64,000 nt of DNA from Methylophilus sp. TWE2. Its GTDB lineage: Bacteria > Pseudomonadota > Gammaproteobacteria > Burkholderiales > Methylophilaceae. The stretch lies in assembly GCF_001183865.1 (NCBI RefSeq), contig NZ_CP012020.1, positions 62,001 through 126,000 of the forward strand, in the 5' to 3' direction. Below, piece by piece: positions 7,992-16,173 of this stretch (its first letter is position 1; each line of letters starts with the position of its first letter). The position numbers and the translations under genes are program-made. A model generated the notes under the pieces. It saw nothing but the letters and a program-made list of their open reading frames with translations, made no database searches and was not told the DNA's origin.

Positions 7992-8993
7992 GTGATTCAG
8001 GCCACACAATGCGGGCTTTCCCTTAATAAAAGCCATGATGGTGACGTTAAAGCGCTAGTGAAGCTCTCTAATAAATTTGATTTTGCCTTGCCGGTAGGCA
8101 CTGCGCTGCATGACTACACCATTACCAAGGTGTTGAGTCTGGGCGGGTTCAGTTTCGTCTATCTGGCGCAAGATCCGCAAAAAAATACCGTCGCCATCAA
8201 GGAATATATGCCAGTGACGCTGGCTGAGCGCGACGAACATACGCATATCCGATCGAATGGTAAAAACGAGGCCGCCTACAAACATGGCATGAAATGCTTT
8301 TTTGAAGAAGGCCTGGCGCTGGCCAATATCGAGCACAAGAATATCGTCCGCGTGAAAAACTTCTTTCGTGCCAACAATACGGTGTATATGGTCATGAAAT
8401 ACGAACGCGGCAAATCGCTGCAAGACTACATCATGGCCTTGTCGCAGCCGGTACCAGAGAGCTTTCTCATCCGCATGTTTATTGAATTGCTCAATGGCTT
8501 GCGCGAAGTGCATACGCGCAAGTTGCTGCATCTCGATATCAAACCTGCCAACATTTATATCCGTCTCGATGGTTCGCCTATGCTGCTGGACTTCGGATCA
8601 GCGCGCCAGGCTTTGTCTGAAGTGACGCTGGCCCCAACCTACACACCGGGCTTTGCGCCGCCGGAACAGTATATAGACCGCAAGCACTTGGGGCCATGGA
8701 GCGATATTTACAGCATAGGCGCTAGTATGTATGCCTGTTTGCAGCGGGCGTCCCCGGTCTCGGCTAACCAGCGCCTGAAAGAAGATACACTGGTGCCGGC
8801 GGTCGAGCTCGGCAAACAGATATATTCCGAAAAATTGCTGGCCATCATTGATGAATGTATGCAACTCGACTATTTGTCGCGGCCGCAAAGCGTGTTCTCA
8901 CTACAGAAAAAAATGATCGGCATCCACGTGGCAGCAGATCCACGGGCATCGCTGGTCGATAAAATCATCAAGGTACTGAACAAACCGCTATGA
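7992..8993 (+). CDS. Hanks-type serine/threonine protein kinase
   Basis: A soluble eukaryotic-like kinase of up to 333 residues. Landmarks are a glycine-rich loop LSLGGFSFVY (about 48-57), ATP-anchoring Lys70 in VAIKEY, the catalytic loop HLDIKPAN (Asp182, Asn187; HLD in place of HRD), LLDFGSAR (Asp200) and FAPPEQY as the APE-equivalent. No membrane segment or PASTA repeats are present. The start is uncertain: GTG 7992 opens the frame and GTG 8058 would still leave a complete kinase domain. Its stop overlaps the phosphatase start as ATGA, so kinase and phosphatase are probably made as an opposing pair. Substrates are unknown. Confidence 0.9.
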   Translation: MIQATQCGLSLNKSHDGDVKALVKLSNKFDFALPVGTALHDYTITKVLSLGGFSFVYLAQDPQKNTVAIKEYMPVTLAERDEHTHIRSNGKNEAAYKHGMKCFFEEGLALANIEHKNIVRVKNFFRANNTVYMVMKYERGKSLQDYIMALSQPVPESFLIRMFIELLNGLREVHTRKLLHLDIKPANIYIRLDGSPMLLDFGSARQALSEVTLAPTYTPGFAPPEQYIDRKHLGPWSDIYSIGASMYACLQRASPVSANQRLKEDTLVPAVELGKQIYSEKLLAIIDECMQLDYLSRPQSVFSLQKKMIGIHVAADPRASLVDKIIKVLNKPL

Positions 8994-9907
8994 AATTCAC
9001 CATTGCACAGGGCAGTCGCCAGGGGCCGCGGCCCTACAACCAGGACAGGCTGGCCTATTCTTACCATAGGCATGCCATCCTCATGGTATTGGCTGATGGC
9101 ATGGGCGGTCACCAGCACGGTGATGTCGCAGCCGAGGTCGCAGTCAAAACCATGGTAGAAGCGTTTCAGCGCGAATCCAAACCATTAATTTCCCAGCCTG
9201 CGGAGTTTTTACGCACGCAGATTGTCCAGGCACATGAAGTGATTGAAAATGTGCGTTTGCAAAAACGCCTGATGGAGTCTCCACGTACCACCATCGTGGT
9301 CGCGCTGATTCAACATAACAAACTGTTTTGTGCCCATGTGGGTGATTCCCGCCTCTATCACTACCGTAACGGCCTGGTGGAGCACCAGACGGAAGACCAC
9401 TCGGTGGTGCAGTCGCTATTGCGTGAAGGAAAAATCACCGCAGCTGAGGTAGATCATCATCCGCACCGCAATAAAATTTATAATTGCCTGGGTGGTGAGC
9501 GACCACCCAAGGTCGAGTTGACCCCGCCTATCCCGCTGCGCGAAGGCGATGTGATCATGCTTTGCTCTGATGGTGTATGGAACACAGTGCCTGAAATCCA
9601 TATGGCACAGCATATGCTGGCTGCGGATATTAATGATGGCGTGAGTCGCCTGCTGGATGATGCCGATGCGGCAAGTATTACGGTGGGCGACAATATGAGC
9701 GCCATTGCCTTGCAGTGGGGGCAGCGTGTGGTGAGCCCGTTAACGATTTCAACGCTGGATTTACCGGTCGATGTCACCACTACCATGATGAATGAAATTC
9801 CAGCCTCGTCCAGCCCGTATGGACTGGACCTCACTGATGACGAAATTGAAAAAGCGATTGCCGAAATACAAGAAGCGCTGGGCAGAGCCCAGCAACATAT
9901 TAAATAA
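8990..9907 (+). CDS. PP2C-family serine/threonine phosphatase
   Basis: Metal-dependent protein phosphatase of 305 residues that would reverse phosphorylation by the kinase encoded just upstream (4-nt overlap). PP2C motifs are readable: RPYNQDRLAY near residue 15, LADGMGGHQHGD near 35-46, SPRTTIVVALI, CAHVGDSRLYHYRNG, EDHSVVQ, and LCSDGVWN near 183-190. Metal-binding aspartates are in place. A tail of about 60 residues after GDNMSAIALQW is low in recognisable features and ends in a predicted helix. The gene is followed after 16 nt by rph. Confidence 0.92.
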   Translation: MKFTIAQGSRQGPRPYNQDRLAYSYHRHAILMVLADGMGGHQHGDVAAEVAVKTMVEAFQRESKPLISQPAEFLRTQIVQAHEVIENVRLQKRLMESPRTTIVVALIQHNKLFCAHVGDSRLYHYRNGLVEHQTEDHSVVQSLLREGKITAAEVDHHPHRNKIYNCLGGERPPKVELTPPIPLREGDVIMLCSDGVWNTVPEIHMAQHMLAADINDGVSRLLDDADAASITVGDNMSAIALQWGQRVVSPLTISTLDLPVDVTTTMMNEIPASSSPYGLDLTDDEIEKAIAEIQEALGRAQQHIK

Positions 9908-9923
9908 CGGAAAGTGTTAAACC

Positions 9924-10643
9924 ATGAGCAGACCTAGCCAGCGCGCCAACGATCAGTTGCGTGCCATCGAAATCATCCGTCATTACACCAAGCACGCCGA
10001 AGGTTCTGTGCTGGTGAAGTTTGGCGATACTCACGTGATATGCACGGCCAGTGTAGAAGAAAAAGTGCCCGGCTTTTTAAAGGGCAAAGGCCAGGGCTGG
10101 GTGACGGCAGAATACGGCATGCTACCGCGTTCTACCGGTTCGCGCATGGACCGCGAAGCAGCTCGCGGCAAGCAAAGCGGGCGCACACAGGAAATCCAGC
10201 GCCTGATTGGCCGTAGCCTGCGCGCGGTGATCGACCTCGAAAAACTGGGTGAGCGCACCATCCATTTTGACTGTGACGTGATCCAGGCCGATGGCGGGAC
10301 CCGCACCGCCAGCATTACAGGTGCCTATGTCGCCATGGTGGATGCAGTGTCTACCTTGCTGCAAAAAGGCCTGCTGACTGAAAGCCCGATCAAGGATTCC
10401 GTCGCTGCTATTTCTGTTGGTGTGTATCAAGGTACGCCAGTGTTGGACCTGGATTACATTGAAGACTCAGACTGCGATACCGACATGAACGTGGTCATGA
10501 CCGGCAAAGGTGGGTTTGTGGAGATTCAGGGCACCGCCGAAGGCGAACCGTTTGCCCGCGAGACGATGGACCAAATGCTGGACCTGGCCGCCAAAGGCAT
10601 TACTGAACTGGCGCAACTGCAAGCGCAAGCGCTGGCCAAATAA
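9924..10643 (+). CDS. rph: Ribonuclease PH
   Basis: Phosphorolytic 3'-to-5' exoribonuclease that trims tRNA 3' ends. The 239-residue product opens with [16 protein letters not shown] and contains [54 protein letters not shown] and the late [11 protein letters not shown], all diagnostic of full-length RNase PH; no C-terminal frameshift is seen. It lies between the PP2C gene and rdgB with short gaps, the common betaproteobacterial order with rdgB and hemW nearby. Confidence 0.97.
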   Translation: MSRPSQRANDQLRAIEIIRHYTKHAEGSVLVKFGDTHVICTASVEEKVPGFLKGKGQGWVTAEYGMLPRSTGSRMDREAARGKQSGRTQEIQRLIGRSLRAVIDLEKLGERTIHFDCDVIQADGGTRTASITGAYVAMVDAVSTLLQKGLLTESPIKDSVAAISVGVYQGTPVLDLDYIEDSDCDTDMNVVMTGKGGFVEIQGTAEGEPFARETMDQMLDLAAKGITELAQLQAQALAK

Positions 10644-10654
10644 TCACAGGGAAC

Positions 10655-11284
10655 ATGAGTATAGCCTTGCCGTTTGAAAAACTGGTCATTGCCTCGGGCA
10701 ACCAGGGCAAAATCCGTGAAATTGCGCATTTGCTGGCACCGCTGAATATTGCTGCTGTGTCGCAATCCGAATTCAATGTGCCCGAATGTCCCGAGCCTTA
10801 TCACACCTTTATTGAAAACGCTTTAGCCAAGGCACGCCATGCCAGCCAGCATACCGGCTTGCCCGCGCTGGCCGACGATTCAGGGTTGTGTGTTGACGCC
10901 TTGCAAGGCGCACCGGGCGTGATTTCGGCGCGTTACAGCGGGCCAAAACCGCCTAACAGCCTGCTCACGCAAGACGAACGCAACAACGATAAATTGCTCA
11001 CCGCCATGGAACGCATTGCTGACCGCCGTGCCTATTTCTATAGCGTGGTTGTGCTGGTGCGCCATCCGCTAGACCCGCAGCCCTTGATTGCTGATGGCCT
11101 GTGGCGCGGCGAAATCCTGCGCGAGTTCCGCGGCACTGAAGGCTTTGGTTACGATCCGCTGTTTCTGGATACGCAGAGCGGCAAAACCGTGGCAGAATTA
11201 CCGCTTGAGATCAAAAGTCAGCGCAGTCACCGCGGCCAGGCGATGGCCAAACTGCTGCAACAACTGAAAACATTAAGTGAGTAA
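10655..11284 (+). CDS. rdgB: XTP/dITP diphosphatase (RdgB/HAM1 family)
   Basis: House-cleaning nucleotidase that hydrolyses non-canonical purine triphosphates (XTP, dITP) to monophosphates. It shows the N-terminal nucleotide loop VIASGNQGKIREI, FIENALAKARHA, ADDSGLCVDALQGAPGVISARYSG and FGYDPLF with the expected spacing. The ATG at 10655 has AGGGAA upstream. It follows rph by 11 nt, so the two are probably cotranscribed. The length of 209 residues is slightly above the usual 195-200 because of a short N-terminal lead (MSIALPFE). Confidence 0.96.
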   Translation: MSIALPFEKLVIASGNQGKIREIAHLLAPLNIAAVSQSEFNVPECPEPYHTFIENALAKARHASQHTGLPALADDSGLCVDALQGAPGVISARYSGPKPPNSLLTQDERNNDKLLTAMERIADRRAYFYSVVVLVRHPLDPQPLIADGLWRGEILREFRGTEGFGYDPLFLDTQSGKTVAELPLEIKSQRSHRGQAMAKLLQQLKTLSE

Positions 11285-11292
11285 ATAAGTAG

Positions 11293-11508
11293 ATGAGTAA
11301 CGAATGGCCAAAATGGGTACGCGATGACGGTTCGGTGGTGTCCTGCACCGAAAAGGTCAAAGTCATGGCCGAAAATTTTGACGAACTCAAACAGATCGCC
11401 CAGGATGCGCTGGAAGATGGCTTGCTGATGGAAGTCAGCGAAGCGCAGATGCGTGAGGCCCTTCATAAGTTAGTCGACGAACTGATTAACCCCTACAACA
11501 AAGTCTAG
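11293..11508 (+). CDS. Small conserved protein of unknown function
   Basis: A 71-residue acidic, soluble protein (starts [18 protein letters not shown], contains [19 protein letters not shown] and ends INPYNKV). I recall similar short proteins near rdgB/hemW in betaproteobacteria, but no function. Predicted mainly helical after a short N-terminal strand. It is 8 nt after rdgB and 11 nt before recQ, so it belongs to the same transcript. Coding reality is supported by position and codon use like its neighbours. Confidence 0.75.
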   Translation: MSNEWPKWVRDDGSVVSCTEKVKVMAENFDELKQIAQDALEDGLLMEVSEAQMREALHKLVDELINPYNKV

Positions 11509-11519
11509 TTTGCTTTCAC

Positions 11520-13343
11520 ATGGCAAACCAATCACCGCAACACATCCTCCAAACCGTCTTCGGCTACAACCAGTTCCGCCACCAGCAACAAGCCATCGTC
11601 GAGCATGTCATCAGCGGGCAAGATGCGCTGGTGCTCATGCCCACCGGCGGCGGAAAATCCCTGTGTTACCAGATTCCCGCACTCGCACGCGAAGGCCTGG
11701 CGATTGTCGTCTCGCCGCTGATTGCGCTGATGCAAGATCAGGTCGAAGCCTTGCAACAGCTGGGCGTCAACGCGGCCTTTTTAAATTCCAGCCTCAGTGC
11801 CGAAGATAACAACCGCATCACGCGGCAAGTGCTCGCTGGCGAAATCAAACTGTTATACGTCGCCCCCGAACGCTTGATGGTCGGCAGCTTTTTAAGCCTG
11901 CTCGACGAAGTGCAACAGCATGTCGGCCTCGCTCTGTTTGCTATTGATGAAGCGCATTGCGTGTCGCAATGGGGGCATGATTTCCGGCCTGAGTACCGCC
12001 AGCTCACGGTGCTACATAACCGCTTCCCCGAGGTGCCGCGCATCGCACTGACTGCCACCGCCGATGCACCCACTCGCGCCGAAATCATCAGCCAGCTCAA
12101 CCTCGAAAACGCCCGCCAGTTTGTCTCCAGTTTTGACCGACCCAATATCCGCTACCACGTCGGCATTAAAAATAATGCCCGCCAGCAGCTACAAGCATTT
12201 TTAGAGCGCGAGCATCCGAACGACGCTGGCATCATCTATTGTTTATCCCGCAAAAAGGTGGAAGAAACCGCTGCCTGGCTGGTCGAAAAAGGCTGGTCAG
12301 CACTACCTTATCACGCCGGTTTATCCGCCCAATTGCGCGAACATCACCAGCGCCGCTTCCTGCGTGAAGAAGGCATCATCATGGTGGCGACCATTGCGTT
12401 CGGCATGGGCATAGACAAACCCAACGTGCGCTTTGTCGCGCATTTAGATTTACCCAAAAGCATGGAAGGCTATTACCAGGAAACCGGCCGCGCCGGGCGC
12501 GATGGCCTGCAAGCTAACGCCTGGATGTTCTACGGCATGGGCGATGTCGTCTCCATGCGGCAAATGCTAGATAGTGGCGAAGCCTCCGAAGAACGCAAAC
12601 GGCTAGAGCGCTTAAAGTTAGACGCCTTGCTCGGCTACTGCGAATCCACCGCCTGCCGTCACCAAACCATCTTGCGCTATTTCGGCGAAAGCCATCCCGG
12701 TGCCTGCGATCAATGCGACAACTGCCTGCATCCGGTCGAAACCTGGCAAGCCACCCAGGTCGCGCAAATGGCGCTTTCCTGCGTATTCCGTACCGGGCAA
12801 CGCTTCGGCGTCGGCCATTTAATAGATGTGCTCATGGGCAAAGCCACCCCACAAGTTGAGCGTTTTCATCACGATAAAGTCAGCACCTTTGGCATAGGCA
12901 AAGCTCTCAATCAAGCACAATGGAGCGGCGTGTATCGCCAACTGATCGCCGCTGGCATGCTGGAGGCCGACATGGCCGCCTACGGCGGTTTAAAACTCAC
13001 CGAAGCCGCAAGGCCAGTACTCAAAGGCGAGCAAGAAGTTTGGTTACGCCGCGATGCCGAACCCGAAAAACGCATGAGCAAAGCCGAACGCAGCGCCCGC
13101 GCTAAAGAGGCTTTTGAAGGTGCCAATGACGATCCGTTGTGGCAAGCACTTAAAGCTAAACGGCTAGAACTGGCAAGAGAGCAGGGTGTGCCGCCATATG
13201 TGATTTTTCATGATAGTACGCTGCTGGAAATTCATAATAGAAAACCACAGACCTTGGATGAAATGGGGCAGATTAGCGGGATAGGGCAGGCGAAATTGCA
13301 GAAGTATGGAGATGCGTTTTTGCAGGTGCTGGAAGATATTTAG
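11520..13343 (+). CDS. recQ: ATP-dependent DNA helicase RecQ
   Basis: 3'-to-5' superfamily 2 helicase used in recombination and fork repair. Motifs appear in order: [10 protein letters not shown] (Q/motif 0), [15 protein letters not shown] (Walker A, about 40-54), [18 protein letters not shown] (DEAH and aromatic loop), [26 protein letters not shown] and ETGRAGRDG (motif VI). The zinc site is the CDQCDNC cluster with an earlier Cys near residue 380. A winged-helix RQC domain and a C-terminal HRDC domain (about 535-605) complete a full-length 607-residue protein. The last 200 nt become slightly more AT-rich, next to the inserted region downstream. Confidence 0.97.
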   Translation: MANQSPQHILQTVFGYNQFRHQQQAIVEHVISGQDALVLMPTGGGKSLCYQIPALAREGLAIVVSPLIALMQDQVEALQQLGVNAAFLNSSLSAEDNNRITRQVLAGEIKLLYVAPERLMVGSFLSLLDEVQQHVGLALFAIDEAHCVSQWGHDFRPEYRQLTVLHNRFPEVPRIALTATADAPTRAEIISQLNLENARQFVSSFDRPNIRYHVGIKNNARQQLQAFLEREHPNDAGIIYCLSRKKVEETAAWLVEKGWSALPYHAGLSAQLREHHQRRFLREEGIIMVATIAFGMGIDKPNVRFVAHLDLPKSMEGYYQETGRAGRDGLQANAWMFYGMGDVVSMRQMLDSGEASEERKRLERLKLDALLGYCESTACRHQTILRYFGESHPGACDQCDNCLHPVETWQATQVAQMALSCVFRTGQRFGVGHLIDVLMGKATPQVERFHHDKVSTFGIGKALNQAQWSGVYRQLIAAGMLEADMAAYGGLKLTEAARPVLKGEQEVWLRRDAEPEKRMSKAERSARAKEAFEGANDDPLWQALKAKRLELAREQGVPPYVIFHDSTLLEIHNRKPQTLDEMGQISGIGQAKLQKYGDAFLQVLEDI

Positions 13344-13424
13344 GCATGTAATTTCACTAAAGCTAGTAATAAGTAATCAGCAAATATAAATTAGAGGTTC
13401 ATTTCAACGTGTTATCCAATATTT

Positions 13425-14366
13425 ATGCGTAAATCTCTAGCTAATGTTTGTAAGCAATTTTCAAATAAACATACCTTAGTTGGCGAAGATCGCATAACTC
13501 GCGCGACTATCTCCGATATTCAGAAATATATGGAGCGTAATGCTCGCAATGTTAAAAAAACAACAAAGCTACATATTCAAGAAATTGCCACTGATATTGA
13601 CCTGCAAATTATTTGCTTAACTTCATTAGCAATTACTTGTTTAGAGTCTTGGCAAGAGCAGAAAAAACGAAGAAAAATTGTTATGGAAGACTTTCCCGCT
13701 AATGATATGAATCTTGGAGGATGTTTACTAAATATCGCTAATACTGCAATGGCAATTAATAAACTTTGCTTAGAAGGGCTGGACACTCAAGCGCGTGTAT
13801 TAGTTAGGACTTTAGATGAAAGACTGATGCAAACGCCGATTCTTTTTGCTAGTAAAGAAGACTACAAAGAATGGCATAAAGCTGAGTCGCCTGAAGACAG
13901 TAAATCTGCTCATTATAGGGTTTTTGCCAGGAAGAAAAGATTATATAAAAGGCATGCTGAGCTAGAGTCTATATGCCTTGGTACTGAAGTTTCTTCGGAG
14001 CTACATGCATGGAAACAAGAAAATGAAGACTTTTATTCAATGGCTGTACATGGCGCTTCTTCAGCTGTTCAGATTGGCTCTTGGGCTTTTGATTTTGGAT
14101 CAGAAGGTATGCGGCCTAATTTATTTGGTACAGCATCGGCAGCATCCATTGGTACTCTAAAGCACACTCGCTTTCAGTTGTTTTGGTTCATGATTTTGTT
14201 TCCTGCCGTTTTAGAAAAATTTCATACCTGGAAGCCGGATGTTAAAGATCATTGGCAAAAAATGTATATGGTATCTAAGGAATGCATTTTTGGAAGCGCA
14301 CATGAGTGGCTCGTCCCAAAAAATAATCTATATTTCCTACCAGAAATATGTACAAAGAGATATTAA
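13425..14366 (+). CDS. Uncharacterised AT-rich accessory protein (possibly DUF5677-like)
   Basis: A 313-residue soluble protein not confidently recognised. Codon use is strongly AT-rich compared with recQ and the ABC genes, a sign of acquisition. It is predicted mostly helical. The segment ARVLVRTLDERL (about 128-139) and the later DFYSMAVHGASSAV (about 203-216) recall the layout of DUF5677-type proteins, where a conserved helix and a late Ser/His pair occur, but this is tentative. No ribosome-binding site is evident before ATG 13425. The stop TAA is followed directly by the ATG of the next gene, so the pair is likely translated together. Confidence 0.6.
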   Translation: MRKSLANVCKQFSNKHTLVGEDRITRATISDIQKYMERNARNVKKTTKLHIQEIATDIDLQIICLTSLAITCLESWQEQKKRRKIVMEDFPANDMNLGGCLLNIANTAMAINKLCLEGLDTQARVLVRTLDERLMQTPILFASKEDYKEWHKAESPEDSKSAHYRVFARKKRLYKRHAELESICLGTEVSSELHAWKQENEDFYSMAVHGASSAVQIGSWAFDFGSEGMRPNLFGTASAASIGTLKHTRFQLFWFMILFPAVLEKFHTWKPDVKDHWQKMYMVSKECIFGSAHEWLVPKNNLYFLPEICTKRY

Positions 14367-14801
14367 ATGAATTCTTTCGATGGTGATTTGGTAAGGCCAC
14401 TAGGTTTGGTGACCTTATATTTTGGCTATGCTGAAGCTCAAGTAAATGTACTTGTTGAAATGTTAAATGAGTGTGGTCTCAATATTGAAATTTCGCCCTC
14501 TGCATCGCTAGGGCAAAGGGTGAAGGTCATTAAGACGGCACTAAAAAAGTTAAATTACAATGGCGTAGTAGATACTCTGGAAATCCTAAGTGAAGCGAAA
14601 GGATTACTAGAACAGCGCAACTTACTAACTCACGGTTGTGTATATGCTAAAGGGCGTGTTGTTCCAAATGACAAGGCTAAAGGTGAGTTTTATGTCACTC
14701 CAGAGTCATTAACACAGCTAGCGGATAAGGTATTTAATTGGAAGGAGAGGTTAAATTCAAAAATTCAACGTGAACTTTTACCTGCACTTCGTGATATTTG
14801 A
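14367..14801 (+). CDS. Uncharacterised accessory protein with HEPN-like RNxxxH motif
   Basis: A 144-residue, mostly helical, AT-rich gene product beginning right after the stop of the preceding gene. The segment LLEQRNLLTHG (about 83-93) contains R-x4-H (RNLLTH), the signature of HEPN-domain ribonucleases found in toxin-antitoxin and abortive-infection systems, placed after a long helix as expected. This is a short motif and could be coincidental. No nucleotidyltransferase (MNT) antitoxin is present next to it. With its partner it makes a two-gene accessory insert between recQ and tesA. Confidence 0.6.
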   Translation: MNSFDGDLVRPLGLVTLYFGYAEAQVNVLVEMLNECGLNIEISPSASLGQRVKVIKTALKKLNYNGVVDTLEILSEAKGLLEQRNLLTHGCVYAKGRVVPNDKAKGEFYVTPESLTQLADKVFNWKERLNSKIQRELLPALRDI

Positions 14802-14821
14802 AGAGAACCAAAGATTAATAA

Positions 14822-15463
14822 CTATTTAGAATTTTTGATGAGCAAAGATTTTAAAGTCGGCCAAACATTTTCTAATATCCTCCTCTGCGCATTCACATTA
14901 GGATGCAAACCATCTTCAATCACTAAATCAGCATGTCCGCTGATTCCATCCAGAAAAAACGGGACAAAAGGTGTTTTGTATTTTTCCGATAAATCCAGAA
15001 AAGCCGCTTTAAAACCGTTGGTATATTTAGGGCCATAATTCGGCGGGATCAGCATGCCAAGCAACACGACCTGCGCATTCGATTGCTTGCTGGCTTGAAT
15101 CATTTTTTCCAGGTTGTTTTTCATCACATCTACCGGCAAACCGCGAAGACCATCATTTGCGCCTAGTTCCAGGACGACGATACTGGGTTTAAAGTGTTTG
15201 AGGGCGGCGGGCAGGCGACTGAGGCCACCAGCGGTGGTTTCGCCGCTGACGCTGGCGTTGGCAACTTCGTAGGGTAATTGGTTGTCTTTTAAACGTTGTG
15301 CGACTAAATTGACCCAGCCTTGTTCTTTGGGGATGCCATAGGCGGCGGATAAGCTATCACCAAAGAACAAAATCGTTTGTTTGGGTGCGGCCTCTGCCAT
15401 CGCTAAGCTGATGAACAATAGAGCAGGTAACACGATCAATAAATGAAGAAATCGGAACATCAT
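14822..15463 (-). CDS. tesA: Arylesterase/lysophospholipase of the GDSL (SGNH) family, TesA-like
   Basis: Periplasmic esterase/thioesterase-lysophospholipase. A signal peptide covers residues 1-25 (hydrophobic LLIVLPALLFISLAMAEA). SGNH blocks are FFGDSLSAAYG (Ser nucleophile), a Gly in the second block, LELGANDGLRG (Asn) and DGLHPN with the catalytic Asp/His near the C-terminus. The start is ATG 15463 or the adjacent ATG 15460. It is divergent from ybbA with only 2 bp between the start codons, the arrangement also known around E. coli tesA. The 3' portion is more AT-rich, next to the accessory insert. Confidence 0.93.
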   Translation of the reverse strand: MMFRFLHLLIVLPALLFISLAMAEAAPKQTILFFGDSLSAAYGIPKEQGWVNLVAQRLKDNQLPYEVANASVSGETTAGGLSRLPAALKHFKPSIVVLELGANDGLRGLPVDVMKNNLEKMIQASKQSNAQVVLLGMLIPPNYGPKYTNGFKAAFLDLSEKYKTPFVPFFLDGISGHADLVIEDGLHPNVNAQRRILENVWPTLKSLLIKNSK

Positions 15464-15465
15464 TA

Positions 15466-16173
15466 ATGCAAATCCCTTATGCCGTTGAAGCGGTGTCGTT
15501 AAGTAAATCGGTTGTCAGCAATGATACAACACTCCCCATTTTGACTGGTTTGAATCTGGCGGTGCCGCCGGGAGAGCGGCTGGCGATTATCGGCAGCTCG
15601 GGGTCGGGGAAATCTACATTGCTGGGCTTGTTAGCCGGATTGGACACGGCAACGAGCGGAAAAGTCCTGATTACGGGTGAAGATATCGGCCAGATGGATG
15701 AAGATGGCCGTGCCGCCATGCGTGCCAGAACCATGGGCTTTGTGTTTCAGTCGTTTCAATTGCTCGGTTCATTGACGGCGTTTGAAAACGTGATGCTGCC
15801 TTTGCAGTTGGCGGGCCGTGCGGATGCGCATGCTATCGCCATGGCGGCACTGGAGAGCGTAGGCCTGGCGACGCGTGCGACGCATTACCCTAAACAGTTA
15901 TCGGGTGGGGAGCAGCAGCGGGTGGCAATTGCGCGGGCCTTTGCCGCCAAGCCTGCGATTCTGTTTGCCGATGAGCCGACGGGCAATCTCGATGTGACGA
16001 CGGGTGAGGCCATCATCAAGTTGCTGTTTGATTTAAACGCACAGAGTGGTACGACGCTGGTATTGGTGACGCACGATATGCAGTTGGCAAAACGCTGCCA
16101 GCGCGTGTTGAGTTTGCAACATGGCGTCTTACACGAGATCAACCTGGCTGACCAGGCAGCGGGAGCGCATTAA
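15466..16173 (+). CDS. ybbA: ABC transporter ATP-binding protein, YbbA family
   Basis: Cytoplasmic ATPase of a MacB/LolD-like mechanotransmission ABC system working with the FtsX-fold permease encoded next. Walker A GSSGSGKSTLLG (about 42-53), the Q-loop FVFQSFQLLG, signature LSGGEQQRVAIARA (about 145-158), Walker B ILFADEPTGNLD and the switch His in VTHDM are all intact. The 235-residue length is normal. The stop codon shares one base with the permease start (TAATG). No spacer exists to the divergent tesA start, so its promoter must lie inside tesA. Confidence 0.94.
   Translation: MQIPYAVEAVSLSKSVVSNDTTLPILTGLNLAVPPGERLAIIGSSGSGKSTLLGLLAGLDTATSGKVLITGEDIGQMDEDGRAAMRARTMGFVFQSFQLLGSLTAFENVMLPLQLAGRADAHAIAMAALESVGLATRATHYPKQLSGGEQQRVAIARAFAAKPAILFADEPTGNLDVTTGEAIIKLLFDLNAQSGTTLVLVTHDMQLAKRCQRVLSLQHGVLHEINLADQAAGAH

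Noticed and set aside
7908..8036. 43-codon N-terminal extension of yicC
   Set aside because: YicC proteins begin near the MTGF motif; the extension overlaps the start of the divergent kinase and looks like chance open frame.
13344..14815. Mobile-element origin (integrase, transposase, att sites) for the AT-rich insert
   Set aside because: No transposase, integrase, tRNA or obvious terminal repeats were found at its edges; only composition suggests transfer.
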